Assembly (NCBI RefSeq): GCF_014205335.1
Contig: NZ_JACHNH010000001.1
Location: 4,520,501 to 4,584,500 of the forward strand
Origin: Amorphoplanes digitatis
GTDB lineage: Bacteria > Actinomycetota > Actinomycetes > Mycobacteriales > Micromonosporaceae
Direction of reading: 5' to 3'
Length of the DNA: 64,000 bases
In this document: one piece after another, positions 35,283-43,598 of the stretch
How the letters are laid out: the number at the start of each line of letters is the position of its first letter
How positions within the stretch are numbered: the stretch's first letter is position 1
The notes under the pieces: generated by a model
Told to the model about the DNA's origin: nothing
Databases searched by the model: none
The model's input: the letters and a program-made list of their open reading frames with translations, nothing else
Program-made: the position numbers and the translations under genes

Positions 35283-36430
35283 GGCGTGACCCCCTGTTGG
35301 GCGGTGAGACCCAGCGCGGTGAGCTGGGCCCGGGCGAAGAAGAGCTCGGAGGCGATCCCCGAGGCCAGCTCGGCGGGGCTGCCGGGGCGCGAGGTCGGCG
35401 GCAGCACGTTCCAGGTGTACGTCTCGACCTCGTAGTGGTCGCAGAGCGGCTCGGGGCCGCCGGCCAGCAGGGCGAGGGCCTCGGCGAGCACGCCGACGGT
35501 GGTTTGCAGCGGCGGTACGGGCGGCGCGTGCAGCGGCACGTGGTAGTGCACCCGCCAGGGCTGGTCGCGCCCGCCGGGCACGGCGAGGGCCTCGTCGAGG
35601 TCGTCGGTGGACAGGCCGCCGGGGCCGCGGGTCTGGTGCAGGAAGCGCGGCTCGACGTACTCGCCGAGCACCGCGGCGTCGGCGCGGGGGTCGGCGCTGG
35701 CGAGCGCGGCCGAGACCTGCACCTTGACGATCGGCAGCCCCGCGCCGGCCAGGTTGCGCAGCGCGTCCCGCGGCTCCTCCCAGGCGCAGGCGAGGTGCGC
35801 CAGGTCGAGGCAGACGCCGAGCCGGGTGGTGTCCACGCCGGCGAGCAGGCGCGCGGCCTGCGCCGTCGTCTCGATGACGCAGCCGGGCTCGGGCTCGAAC
35901 CCGACCCGGATCTCCCTGTCGAACAGGGCCAGCGTGCGGGCCAGCTCGTCGAGGTGGTGGCGGCAGGCGTCGGCGCGTGCGGCGTCCCACGGTTCGCGCC
36001 AGGCGAGCGGCAGGGTGGAGATGGACCCGCGGGCGGCGGCGGCCGGCAGCAGGTCGTTCAGCACCCGGGCCAGGTCGAGGGTGTACGAGAGCCGCTGCGC
36101 GGTGGTCCAGTCCGGCTGGTAGACGGCGTGCTTGACCACCGGCGCCTGGAACGCCTGGTACGGGAACCCGTTGAGCATGACGACCTCGAGCCCGCGCGCG
36201 TCGAGTTCCCGGCGCAGCCGCTGGCGGCCGGCGACGTCGGCGGCGAGCCCGGCCGCCACCGGTGCCGCGAGCCACAGGCCGAGACCGAGCACGTCGGCGC
36301 CGAGCCGGTCGCGGATCGGCACCGCGTAGGTGTCCAGCTGCGCCAGGATGCCGGCGAAGTCCTCGGCGGCGTGCACGTTGGTGCAGTACGACAGGTGCAT
36401 GGTCTGCCCGCCGGGGTGCCGCAGCCGCAT
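35279..36430 (-). CDS. eboE: EboE-like metabolite traffic protein (xylose-isomerase-like TIM barrel)
   Basis: A 383-residue TIM-barrel protein. From residue 11 it reads MHLSYCTNVHAAEDFAGILA, the usual EboE opening. The first ATG (36430) shares a base with the stop of eboB (TGATG) and is kept as the start, but the internal ATG is possible. Metal-site segments include VGFEPEPGCVIETT and LGVCLDLAHLACAWEEP, and the C-terminal part has YEVETYTWNVLPP. The biochemical role is not established; in other bacteria ebo genes are needed for export or proper location of secondary metabolites. Confidence 0.85.
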   Translation of the reverse strand: MRLRHPGGQTMHLSYCTNVHAAEDFAGILAQLDTYAVPIRDRLGADVLGLGLWLAAPVAAGLAADVAGRQRLRRELDARGLEVVMLNGFPYQAFQAPVVKHAVYQPDWTTAQRLSYTLDLARVLNDLLPAAAARGSISTLPLAWREPWDAARADACRHHLDELARTLALFDREIRVGFEPEPGCVIETTAQAARLLAGVDTTRLGVCLDLAHLACAWEEPRDALRNLAGAGLPIVKVQVSAALASADPRADAAVLGEYVEPRFLHQTRGPGGLSTDDLDEALAVPGGRDQPWRVHYHVPLHAPPVPPLQTTVGVLAEALALLAGGPEPLCDHYEVETYTWNVLPPTSRPGSPAELASGIASELFFARAQLTALGLTAQQGVTP

Positions 36431-37278
36431 CAGCCGCCTCCCCGCGCGATGGAGCTACCGGCGAAGGTGGCGACCGGCGCCGGGCTGGTGAGGTCGAGGC
36501 GCCCGGACTGGCTGTAGAACTCCACCGGGTTGCGCCACAGCACCAGGTCGACCTCGTCGGCGGTGAACCCGGCCGCGAGCAGCTCCCGGCCGGTTTCCAC
36601 GGTCAGCAGCGGGTCGGAGTGGCCCCAGTCGGCGGCGGAGTTCACCAGCATCCGCTCGGTGCCGTACGCCTTGAGGATCTCGACCATCCGCTGCGGCGAC
36701 ATCTTCGTCTCCGGATAGATGGAGAAGCCCATCCAGCAGCCGGTGTCGCGGACCAGGCCGACGGTGACCTCGTTGAGGTGGTCGATCGCCACCCGGCCCG
36801 GCTCGATGCCGGACTCGGCGACGACCTCGAGGCTGCGCCGGGTGCCGGCGGCCTTGTCGCGGTGCGGCGTGTGCACGAGCGCCGGCAGCTCGTACTCGAC
36901 GGCCAGGGCGAGCTGCACGGAGAAGGCCTCGTCCTCGGCCGGGGTCATCGAGTCGTAGCCGATCTCGCCGACCGCCACGACGCCGTCCTTGTCGAGGTAG
37001 CGCGGCAGCAGGTTGAGCACGCTGCGGCAGCGCGGGTCGTTGGCCTCCTTGGGGTTCAGCGCGATGGTGGCGTGGTGCCGGATGCCGAACTGCGCCGCCC
37101 GGTACGGCTCCCAGCCGATCAGCGAGTCGAAGTAGTCGGTGAACGACCCGGCGCTGGTGCGCGGCTGCCCGAGCCAGAACGCCGGCTCCACCACGGCCTG
37201 TACGCCGTTCGCGGCCATCGCCCGGTAGTCGTCGGTGGTCCGGGAGCTCATGTGGATGTGCGGGTCGAAGATGCGCAT
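36430..37278 (-). CDS. eboB: EboB-like TatD-family metal-dependent hydrolase
   Basis: A 282-residue amidohydrolase-fold protein starting MRIFDPHIHMSSRTTDDYRA. Metal ligands are visible: the H-x-H of DPHIH, Glu in VGEIGYD, His in LVHTPHRDK, His in AIDHLNE and Asp in SAADWGHSDP. The family includes nucleases and small-molecule hydrolases; within ebo clusters its substrate is unknown. The ATG shares one base with the stop of eboA. Confidence 0.85.
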   Translation of the reverse strand: MRIFDPHIHMSSRTTDDYRAMAANGVQAVVEPAFWLGQPRTSAGSFTDYFDSLIGWEPYRAAQFGIRHHATIALNPKEANDPRCRSVLNLLPRYLDKDGVVAVGEIGYDSMTPAEDEAFSVQLALAVEYELPALVHTPHRDKAAGTRRSLEVVAESGIEPGRVAIDHLNEVTVGLVRDTGCWMGFSIYPETKMSPQRMVEILKAYGTERMLVNSAADWGHSDPLLTVETGRELLAAGFTADEVDLVLWRNPVEFYSQSGRLDLTSPAPVATFAGSSIARGGG

Positions 37279-37883
37279 CAGCCCTGCCTCCTCGAGTTGT
37301 TCGCGACGGTGAGCCGGTTGAGCAGCGCGAGGGCGTCCGCCGGCATCCGGCGGTCGGCGGCGGCGCGCTCCTGCGCGAGGGCGCCGAGCATGGTGGCGAG
37401 CTCCGCGTCGGCGCGCTCGTCGAGGCGGTCGACGGCGCTGAGCGGGATGCCCATGAAGACGCACTTGACGACGCCCTGGCGCCAGGCCGCGGCGTCGAGA
37501 TGCGCCGCGTACGGGCCGAGCGCCGCGGCGACCAGCCGGGCGTCGTTGGTGCGCAGCGCGTCGTGCAGCAGCGGCACCAGCTCGGGGCCGATCTCCAGCA
37601 GCGGCAGCGCGGCGAGCACGGCCAGCCGCTCGGCGGTGTCGCCCTGCTGGTACAGGTTGGTGGTCCGGGCCGGGTCGGCCACCTCCACCAGCAGCAGCGC
37701 CCGCCCGGCCCGCCCGGCGGTCCAACCGCTGTCCGGGAACAACGGCTCCCGGCCGAGCTTGCGCTCGGCCCGGGCGAACAGGGGCGCCAGCTCGTCCGGG
37801 TCGTCGCGGACCCGGGCCAGCGCGTCGTCGAGCCAGTCCCTTTCCGGTACGCCGGCAAGCGCGGCGCGCAGCTCCTCGATCAT
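37278..37883 (-). CDS. eboA: EboA-like metabolite traffic protein
   Basis: A 201-residue helical protein. The pattern GWTAGRAGRALLLVEVADP, followed by LYQQGDTAERLAVLAALPLL, HDALRTNDARLVAAALGPYAA and a conserved VVKCVFMGIPLSAVDRLDERAD (about 151-172), is characteristic of EboA. No catalytic motif is evident. The start at 37883 overlaps the stop of the upstream TIM-barrel gene by 4 nt (ATGA). Confidence 0.88.
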   Translation of the reverse strand: MIEELRAALAGVPERDWLDDALARVRDDPDELAPLFARAERKLGREPLFPDSGWTAGRAGRALLLVEVADPARTTNLYQQGDTAERLAVLAALPLLEIGPELVPLLHDALRTNDARLVAAALGPYAAHLDAAAWRQGVVKCVFMGIPLSAVDRLDERADAELATMLGALAQERAAADRRMPADALALLNRLTVANNSRRQG

Positions 37884-38722
37884 TGAGCCTCCTTCTCGGC
37901 GGCTCGCAGGAACGCCAGCGATTCGCGGGCGACCGTCGGCGCCGCGTGCGAATGCCGGGGCAGTTCGACGGCGACCAGGCCGCGGTAGCCGCCGTCGATG
38001 AGCGCCCGCAGCACGGGCGGGAAGTCGATCTCTCCGGTGCCGAACTCGAGGTGCTCGTGCACGCCCCGGCGCATGTCGTCGATCTGGACGTTGACCAGGT
38101 GCGGCGCGACCGCGGCCACGCACTGCGGCACGGGCAGCGGCTCGAGGCAGCGGCAGTGCCCGATGTCCAGGGTGAGGCCGAACATGGCGGGCTCGCCCAG
38201 GTCGGCGCGCAGGCGCCGCCAGCCGTCGAGGTCGGCCACCTCCATCCCGGGCTCGGGCTCGAACCCGAGCGGCACCCCGGCGGCGGTGGCCGCGGCCGTG
38301 ACGTCGGCGCAGCCGTCGACCAGCCGGCTCCAGGCGGTGCGGTCGTCGACGCCGTCCGGCCGTACCCCGGACCAGAAGGAGACCGCCTCGGCGCCGAGGT
38401 CCGCGCCGACCGCGACCGCCCGGTGCAGGAATTCGAGCCGCAGCTTCCGGTCGTCGTGCAGCAGCGTCGGCGCGTGCTTGCGCCAGGGGTCGAGCAGGTA
38501 GCGGGCGCCGGTCTCGACGACGACGCCGAGGCCGAGGTCGCGGAGCCGGTCGGCGACCTCGGCGACCCGGCGGGCCAGGCCCGCCGCGAACGGGTCGAGG
38601 TGGTCGTGGTCGAGGGTGAGCGCGACGCCGGTGTAGCCGAGGCCGGCGATGACGGCGAGGGCGTCGCCCAGCCGGTGGTTGGCGAAGCCGTTGGTGCCGT
38701 AGCCGTACCGCAGGGCGGTCAT
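37880..38722 (-). CDS. Sugar-phosphate isomerase/epimerase-like TIM barrel, additional to EboE
   Basis: A 280-residue protein starting MTALRYGYGTNGFANHRLGD, with the xylose-isomerase-like fold. Probable metal ligands are Glu in VVVETGARYLLDP, Glu in LGFEPEPGMEV, Asp/His in LTLDIGHCRCLEP and Glu in VAVELPRHSH. A second such barrel beside EboE is not part of the six-gene ebo set. It may epimerise or isomerise the cyclitol made by the inositol-phosphate-synthase homologue. It overlaps the UbiA-like gene by 4 nt. Confidence 0.8.
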   Translation of the reverse strand: MTALRYGYGTNGFANHRLGDALAVIAGLGYTGVALTLDHDHLDPFAAGLARRVAEVADRLRDLGLGVVVETGARYLLDPWRKHAPTLLHDDRKLRLEFLHRAVAVGADLGAEAVSFWSGVRPDGVDDRTAWSRLVDGCADVTAAATAAGVPLGFEPEPGMEVADLDGWRRLRADLGEPAMFGLTLDIGHCRCLEPLPVPQCVAAVAPHLVNVQIDDMRRGVHEHLEFGTGEIDFPPVLRALIDGGYRGLVAVELPRHSHAAPTVARESLAFLRAAEKEAQ

Positions 38723-39567
38723 GTGGGTGAGACCTTGCGGGCGAGCAGCCGGGCGAGCGGGGCGGCCGCCGCGACCGCGAGCCCGGCCCAGGTGCGGCCG
38801 GCCCGGGCGGCGAGCGCGCCCTGGAGCGCGGGCAGCGCGGTGATGCCGGCGCCGACCGCGGCGCGTACCCGCGGCGCGGCGGGGTCGGTGAGGAGGCGTG
38901 CCTGCGCGCGGCCGTAGCTGGTGGCGTACTCGGCGGCGAGCACGGCGGTGACGGTGCCGCCGCGCGCGGCGACCGCGGCGGCCAGGGCGGCGGTGCCGGC
39001 CAGGGTGGCCGCGGGCAGCTTCGCGGAGGTGCCGCCGGCGACCTCGTGGCGGGACAGCTCGGTGACCGTGTACGTGTGCGCGGCGACGGCGAGGGCGGCC
39101 GGCAGCGCGCGTACCGGATTGCCGGTGCTCGCGCCGAGCAGCACGTCCAGGGCGCGGCAGGCGGCCATCCCGGCGGGCCCGGCCGCGGTGTTCTTCAGGC
39201 GCAGGTCGTATGCCCAGACCGCGGCGGCCAGCGGACCCGCCACGGCCAGGGCGCGGGCGCCGCCCGCGCGGGCGGCGAGGGCCAGGCCGGCCGCGGTGAG
39301 CCCGGCCGCGATGCCCAGCGCGGCGGGTGCGGAGATCCGGCCGGAGGGTATCGGGCGTTCCGGGCGCTCGGCGGCGTCGAGGTCGCGGTCGGCCCAGTCG
39401 TTGGCGGCCATCCCGGCCCAGTAGAGGCAGACCCCGGCGCCGGCGAGGCCGGCCGTGCGCGGGCCCAGCGTGCCGGCCGCGGCGGCGCCGGCCACCGCGT
39501 CGCCGGGCACGGAGAGCGCGGCCGGTGCGCGGACCAGTTCGGCGAGGGTGCGCAACGGCGTCTTCAC
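38719..39567 (-). CDS. eboC: EboC-like UbiA-family prenyltransferase
   Basis: A 282-residue membrane protein with seven to nine helices. The first prenyl-diphosphate motif is AANDWADRDLDAAERPERPIPSG (N-D-x-x-D-x-x-x-D). The second region, YDLRLKNTAAGPAGMAACRALDVLLGAS, is typical of EboC-type proteins and lacks the plain D-x-x-x-D of quinone-pathway UbiA. The start is the GTG at 39567, which gives a GTGA overlap with the upstream cyclase gene. It would transfer a prenyl group, probably from the C20 diphosphate made downstream, to a polar acceptor. Confidence 0.85.
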   Translation of the reverse strand: MKTPLRTLAELVRAPAALSVPGDAVAGAAAAGTLGPRTAGLAGAGVCLYWAGMAANDWADRDLDAAERPERPIPSGRISAPAALGIAAGLTAAGLALAARAGGARALAVAGPLAAAVWAYDLRLKNTAAGPAGMAACRALDVLLGASTGNPVRALPAALAVAAHTYTVTELSRHEVAGGTSAKLPAATLAGTAALAAAVAARGGTVTAVLAAEYATSYGRAQARLLTDPAAPRVRAAVGAGITALPALQGALAARAGRTWAGLAVAAAAPLARLLARKVSPT

Positions 39568-40700
39568 GACGCGAGTCCGGCCGTGAACGCCGCGAGGGTG
39601 GCCCACTGCTCGGCCAGCGCCGACGGGCCGTCGCCGAGCGGGTCCTTGAAGAAGAAGCCGAGCTCGGCCAGCGGGCCGCTGCGCCCGGCGCGGTGCGCGG
39701 CCGCGGTGAGCCGGGCCAGGTCGAGCACGAGCGGCGCGGCCAGGGCGGAGTCGCAGCCGTGCCAGCTGAACTCCATCCGCATGCCGGTGCCGAGGAAGCC
39801 CTCGAACGTGATCAGGTCCCAGGCGGTCTTGAAGTCGCCGATCTCCGCCACGTAGTCGATCCGGCTGGTGCCCTCCGGCTGGTATCCGAGCGCGTCGCCG
39901 AGCACCCGCTGCTTGCTGGAGACCTTGGCGGCGTTGGCGGCCGGGTCGGCCAGGTTGGCGCCGTCGCCGCCGCCGAGCAGGTTGAGCCCGGACCAGCTGC
40001 GTACCCGCAGATTGCGCAGGGCGAACATGGGCGCGAGCACCGACTTGACGAGGGTCTCGCCGGTCTTGCCGTCGTTGCCGGCGTACGGGACGGCCCGCGC
40101 CCGGGCGAGCTCGGCCAGGGCCGGCAGCCGCGCGCCGGTCGACGGGGTGAAGTCGATGAAGGAGCAGCCGGCGGTGAAGGCCGCGTACGCGGCGAGCGCG
40201 CTCGGCGGCAGCACCGGCGCCGGCCCGGCCAGGGCGGCGGTGAGCTCGGCGAGCCCGGCGTGCGCGGGGTGCGGCGCGGCGGCCGGCTCGGTGGTGGACA
40301 CGTTGACGACCACCACCCGGTCGAGGGCGTTGCGGTCGCGGAAGCCGCGCAGGTCCGCCGAGATACGCCGCGCGGTCGCGGCCTGGGTGTCGCCGGCCGG
40401 CAGCGGCCGCAGCTCCTGCTCGACCGCCGCGAGCTCGTCGGCGAGCGCGACGACGAGCCGGCCCGGCAGCACCCCGGCGGCGGCGAGCGCGTCTGCCTTC
40501 TTCAGCACGGGGGTGGTGACGATGTCGTGGCCGCCGAAGACCAGCTCGGACCAGCCGGGCAGGGCCGGGCCGCGCAGCTGCGGCAGTTCGGTGACGCAGC
40601 CGGTCGGCGCGACGAGGCGGGCCCGCAGCGCGGCGGCACCGACGATCGAGGTGACGGCGACGGAGCCGCGGGCACCGATCAACCATATTCCGGTACGCAT
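39564..40700 (-). CDS. myo-Inositol-1-phosphate synthase family cyclase heading the ebo-like operon
   Basis: A 378-residue member of the inositol-3-phosphate synthase family. The NAD-binding loop reads WLIGARGSVA. Conserved catalytic-region segments are VNVSTTEP, the GNDGKTGETLVKSVLAPMF segment with its lysines, and SWSGLNLLGGGDGANL. The length is near that of bacterial Ino1. Normally the enzyme cyclises glucose-6-phosphate; here operon context suggests a dedicated cyclitol supply. ATG 40700 is preceded by GGGGAGG at a 6-nt spacing. It is the first gene of the operon, where other ebo loci carry the DHQ-synthase-like EboD cyclase. Confidence 0.85.
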   Translation of the reverse strand: MRTGIWLIGARGSVAVTSIVGAAALRARLVAPTGCVTELPQLRGPALPGWSELVFGGHDIVTTPVLKKADALAAAGVLPGRLVVALADELAAVEQELRPLPAGDTQAATARRISADLRGFRDRNALDRVVVVNVSTTEPAAAPHPAHAGLAELTAALAGPAPVLPPSALAAYAAFTAGCSFIDFTPSTGARLPALAELARARAVPYAGNDGKTGETLVKSVLAPMFALRNLRVRSWSGLNLLGGGDGANLADPAANAAKVSSKQRVLGDALGYQPEGTSRIDYVAEIGDFKTAWDLITFEGFLGTGMRMEFSWHGCDSALAAPLVLDLARLTAAAHRAGRSGPLAELGFFFKDPLGDGPSALAEQWATLAAFTAGLAS

Positions 40701-40913
40701 GCGCGACCTCCCCATGACCGCCACGACCCCAGGCATAGACGTGTATCTCGCTAACGCCATGTGTCATCCGTGTTACGTGAGGCGACGCTAACCCAGGCGC
40801 CCCGACAAAGGAAAGGTTCGATAAAGAGAAACTTCTCTATCTCCGCCCGAAACTTATTTTCGGACCGTACGAAAGTGCGCATTGGACTGGCGCGCGGCAG
40901 CCATGATGGACGG
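40701..40913. promoter_or_regulatory. Divergent promoter region of the ebo-like operon and yccF
   Basis: These 213 bases separate the operon start from the yccF-like gene. They are AT-richer at 40810-40865. Visible elements are the near-palindrome agagaa-ac-ttctct (40825-40838), the inverted repeat ccgaaa/tttcgg (40847-40863) and two direct copies of gttagcg on the minus strand at about 40755 and 40788. No single -35/-10 pair is convincing. Confidence 0.5.
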
Positions 40914-41291
40914 GTGCGCCTGATCTTGAACATCCTCTGGTTCGTCTTCGGCAGCGGCTTCCTGCTGGCCATCGGCTACGGCCTCGCGGCGCTGCTCTGC
41001 TTCCTGCTGATCGTGACCATCCCGTTCGGCGTCGCCGCGCTCCGGCTGGCCGTCTACTCGATGTGGCCGTTCGGGCGCACGGTCGTGAGCCGGCCGGACG
41101 CCGGGGTCGCCTCCGGACTGGCCAATGTGCTCTGGGTGATCATCGCGGGCTGGTGGCTGGCGCTGACCCACCTCGTCGCCGGCGTCGCGCAGTGCCTCAC
41201 GATCATCGGGATCCCGTTCGGCGTCGCGAACTTCAAGCTGGTGCCGGTCGCGTTCTGGCCGCTGGGCCGCGAGATCGTCAAGCTGGACTGA
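40914..41291 (+). CDS. YccF-family inner-membrane protein
   Basis: A 125-residue protein consisting of two copies of the YccF/DUF307 unit. The first contains LLIVTIPFGVAALRLAVYSMWPFGRTVV (about 32-59). The second contains LTIIGIPFGVANFKLVPVAFWPLGREIV (about 95-122). Each half has a transmembrane helix pair. A GTG at 40914 gives (V)RLILNILWFVFGSGFL, matching the usual start. The family has no assigned function. Confidence 0.85.
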   Translation: MRLILNILWFVFGSGFLLAIGYGLAALLCFLLIVTIPFGVAALRLAVYSMWPFGRTVVSRPDAGVASGLANVLWVIIAGWWLALTHLVAGVAQCLTIIGIPFGVANFKLVPVAFWPLGREIVKLD

Positions 41292-41381
41292 CGGCGGCCG
41301 GGCGGCCCGCCGCCCCGCGCGCGGCGGCCGGCGCGCGGCGCCCGAGGCGAGTGTTCGCGCCCGGGCCGAACCCATGTCCGT

Positions 41382-41387
41382 TAGATT
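41382..41387 (+). promoter_or_regulatory. -10 element for a probably leaderless transcript
   Basis: TAGATT fits TAnnnT and lies 7 nt before the GTG at 41395. There is no Shine-Dalgarno sequence before this GTG or before the ATG at 41374. This spacing is what leaderless actinobacterial genes show, with transcription starting at the initiator codon. Confidence 0.5.
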
Positions 41388-41394
41388 GCTATTT

Positions 41395-42909
41395 GTGAAC
41401 ATCGAGGTCGCGGAGCTCGAGCTGCGGCCGGTGACCGACTTCCGGGCGACCGCCGCCGCGGCCGCCGCGCTGGAGCGCGACGGCGACGAGCGGACCGCCG
41501 TCCGTGCCCGGCTGATCCGCGCGGACGCCGCCCTGCGCGAGGGCCGCACCGCCGAGGGCGGCACGCTCGCCCAGCAGGTCAACGCGTGGGCGTCGCAGCA
41601 CGACGACGGCTACGTGCTGGCGTGCAGCCACCGCACGCTCACCCACTTCCACTACTACATCGGCGACCTGGCCGGCGCGCTCGGCAACGCCGTGCAGGCG
41701 GTCGCGCACCTGACCGACGACGATCCGCCGGCGATCCGGGTCCGGCACCTGATGACGCTCGCCGTCGTGCTCGGCGACAGCGGCTCCGCCGACGAGGCGG
41801 CCCGGCGGTACCGCGAGGCACTCGACCTGGCCGCGACGATGGGCGACCAGCAGCAGATGCTGATGATCCTCGGCAACCTGGCGAACCTCGCCGGCCAGGA
41901 GAACGACCACGAGGCCGCGGCGGCGGCCGTCGCGCAGATGGCCGAGCTGCACGACCGCAGCGGCATACCCCTGGACGGCCCCCAGCTGATCACGATGGCC
42001 CGGGTCCGGCTGGCCGAGGGCGACTACCCGGCGGTCGAGGAGATCCTCCGCCCGCTCACCCAGGACATCCAGTACGCGCACAGCACCGGCGCGGCGCTGC
42101 CGGAGGCGCTGCTGACCCTCAGCGAGGCGCACCGGCTGGCCGGGCGCTTCGCCACCGCGCAGGCCGACCTCGACCACGTGCGGCGGCTGGCACACGAGCG
42201 CGACCTGCGCGCCGCCGAGGCCGCCATGCTCGAGCAGCAGGCCGTGCTGCACGCGGCGATGGGCCGGCACCGCGAGGCCTACGAGGCGCACGTCGAGTTC
42301 CACCGGTTCTTCGCCGAGCTCCAGTCCGCGCAGCGCGACGCGCAGGCCCGCACGCTCCAGGCGGTGTTCGAGGCGACCGAGGCCCGGCGGCTCGGCGAGC
42401 ACTTCCGCGAGCTGGCCCACCGCGACGCGCTGACCGGCCTGCACAACCGGCGTTACGCCGACGAGCGGCTGCCCGCGCTGCTGGGCGACGCGGTGGCGCG
42501 CCACCGGCCGCTGGCCGCGGCGATCGTGGACCTCGACCACTTCAAGCGGATCAACGACACCCTCTCGCACGACGCCGGGGACCTGGTGCTCCAGCAGCTG
42601 GGCCGGCTGCTCGCCGACGCCGCGCCGGATCCGGCCTTCGCGGCCCGCCTCGGCGGCGAGGAGTTCCTGCTCGTCCTGCCGGGCACCGGGCTGGCCGAGG
42701 CGGTGCGGCGGTGCACCGAGCTGTGCGACCGCATCCGCGGGTACGACTGGGCGCCGATCGCCGGTGCCCTGCCGGTGACCGCCAGCGTCGGCGTGACGGT
42801 CACCTCGGCGGACCCGGTCACCGCGGCCGGGCTGCTGGCACACGCGGACCGGCACCTGTACGCGGCCAAGCGGGCCGGCCGGGACCGGGTGGTCTCCGGC
42901 CGCCCGTGA
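41395..42909 (+). CDS. Diguanylate cyclase with helical-repeat N-terminus (GGDEF, form GGEEF)
   Basis: A protein of about 504 residues. The N-terminal 330 residues are TPR-like helical repeats (for example DEAARRYREALDLAATMGDQQ and AEGDYPAVEEILRPLTQDI). A coiled linker, VFEATEARRLGEHFRELAHRDALTGLHNRRYADERL (about 323-358), leads into the GGDEF domain with GGEEF in AARLGGEEFLLVLP. IVDLDHFKRINDTLSHDAGD supplies the metal Asp. No RxxD inhibitory site precedes GGEEF. It is soluble, so the repeats probably sense a protein or ligand. The start is taken as the GTG after a -10-like element; the ATG at 41374 is the alternative. It is a paralogue of the protein at 58273-59850. Confidence 0.85.
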   Translation: MNIEVAELELRPVTDFRATAAAAAALERDGDERTAVRARLIRADAALREGRTAEGGTLAQQVNAWASQHDDGYVLACSHRTLTHFHYYIGDLAGALGNAVQAVAHLTDDDPPAIRVRHLMTLAVVLGDSGSADEAARRYREALDLAATMGDQQQMLMILGNLANLAGQENDHEAAAAAVAQMAELHDRSGIPLDGPQLITMARVRLAEGDYPAVEEILRPLTQDIQYAHSTGAALPEALLTLSEAHRLAGRFATAQADLDHVRRLAHERDLRAAEAAMLEQQAVLHAAMGRHREAYEAHVEFHRFFAELQSAQRDAQARTLQAVFEATEARRLGEHFRELAHRDALTGLHNRRYADERLPALLGDAVARHRPLAAAIVDLDHFKRINDTLSHDAGDLVLQQLGRLLADAAPDPAFAARLGGEEFLLVLPGTGLAEAVRRCTELCDRIRGYDWAPIAGALPVTASVGVTVTSADPVTAAGLLAHADRHLYAAKRAGRDRVVSGRP

Positions 42910-42916
42910 GGCGCGG

Positions 42917-43507
42917 TCAGGGCGCCGCCCGCCGGCCCGCCCGGCGGTGACCCGGCGCCGCCGGGAAGACCGCCTCGGTGATGACCGCCGCGCCGCAGAC
43001 CGCGCGGCCCTCGTGCATGGTGATCGGGTCGCCCGGCCCCAGGTGGCGCCAGCTGGCCGCGGTCAGCGGCGCCAGCCGCACCGAGCCGCGGCCGTCCGGC
43101 GGCAGGTCCGGCGCGTACTCGACCCAGATGAGCGCGACGGCGAGGCCGGGTTCGCCGGCCGGCGTGACCAGGCCGATGTTCCACAGCGACCGCACCCGGC
43201 CGGCGCCGGGTATCGGGGACCGGCGGGCGCCGGGCAGCAGGCGCAGCTCGGCCCGGATGACGCCGTGCAGCGTCTCGCGCCGGCGCCAGGCGCACCACGC
43301 GGCACTGCGGTCCAGCCGCATGCCGTGCGCGGCGTCGCCGAGCGTGCGCCAGAAGGAGGTCGTCGCCGGGTAGGCGTCGCCGACGTCCAGCAGCACGTCC
43401 AGCGCGGTCTCCCACTCACCCTGTGCCAGGTAGAAGTCCAGGTCGACGACGGCGACCGCCGCCGGTACCTGCCGGGCCGCCTGGCGCAGCAGTTCGGGGA
43501 CATCCAC
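42917..43507 (-). CDS. Hypothetical protein
   Basis: A protein of about 196 residues from the GTG at 43507, (V)DVPELLRQAARQVPAAVAVV; an in-frame start at 43543 is also possible. It has an N-terminal helical part (LAQGEWETALDVLLDVGDAYPAT), a Trp-rich centre (SAAWCAWRRRETLHGVIRAELRLLPGARRSPIPGAG in order, about 69-104) and a strand-rich C-terminal half ending in basic residues. I do not recognise a family. It lies convergent to the diguanylate cyclase gene, 7 nt away, and is followed on its own strand by nothing related. Confidence 0.5.
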   Translation of the reverse strand: MDVPELLRQAARQVPAAVAVVDLDFYLAQGEWETALDVLLDVGDAYPATTSFWRTLGDAAHGMRLDRSAAWCAWRRRETLHGVIRAELRLLPGARRSPIPGAGRVRSLWNIGLVTPAGEPGLAVALIWVEYAPDLPPDGRGSVRLAPLTAASWRHLGPGDPITMHEGRAVCGAAVITEAVFPAAPGHRRAGRRAAP

Positions 43508-43548
43508 GCGGGCGATTGTGCCCGCTCGGGCAACAGCCGCCAAGACGG

Positions 43549-43586
43549 CGAAACGCCCGGCGGGGCGACAGCCGCCGGGCGTTTCG
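43549..43586 (-). terminator. Terminator hairpin of the ytf-type operon
   Basis: A perfect 15-bp stem, cgaaacgcccggcgg (43549-43563) with ccgccgggcgtttcg (43572-43586), and an 8-nt loop. It begins 12 nt after the stop of the last permease gene. The arm is A/T-rich at its base and followed on the minus strand by a weak T-bearing stretch. Confidence 0.8.
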
Positions 43587-43598
43587 GTGCGCTCGCGC

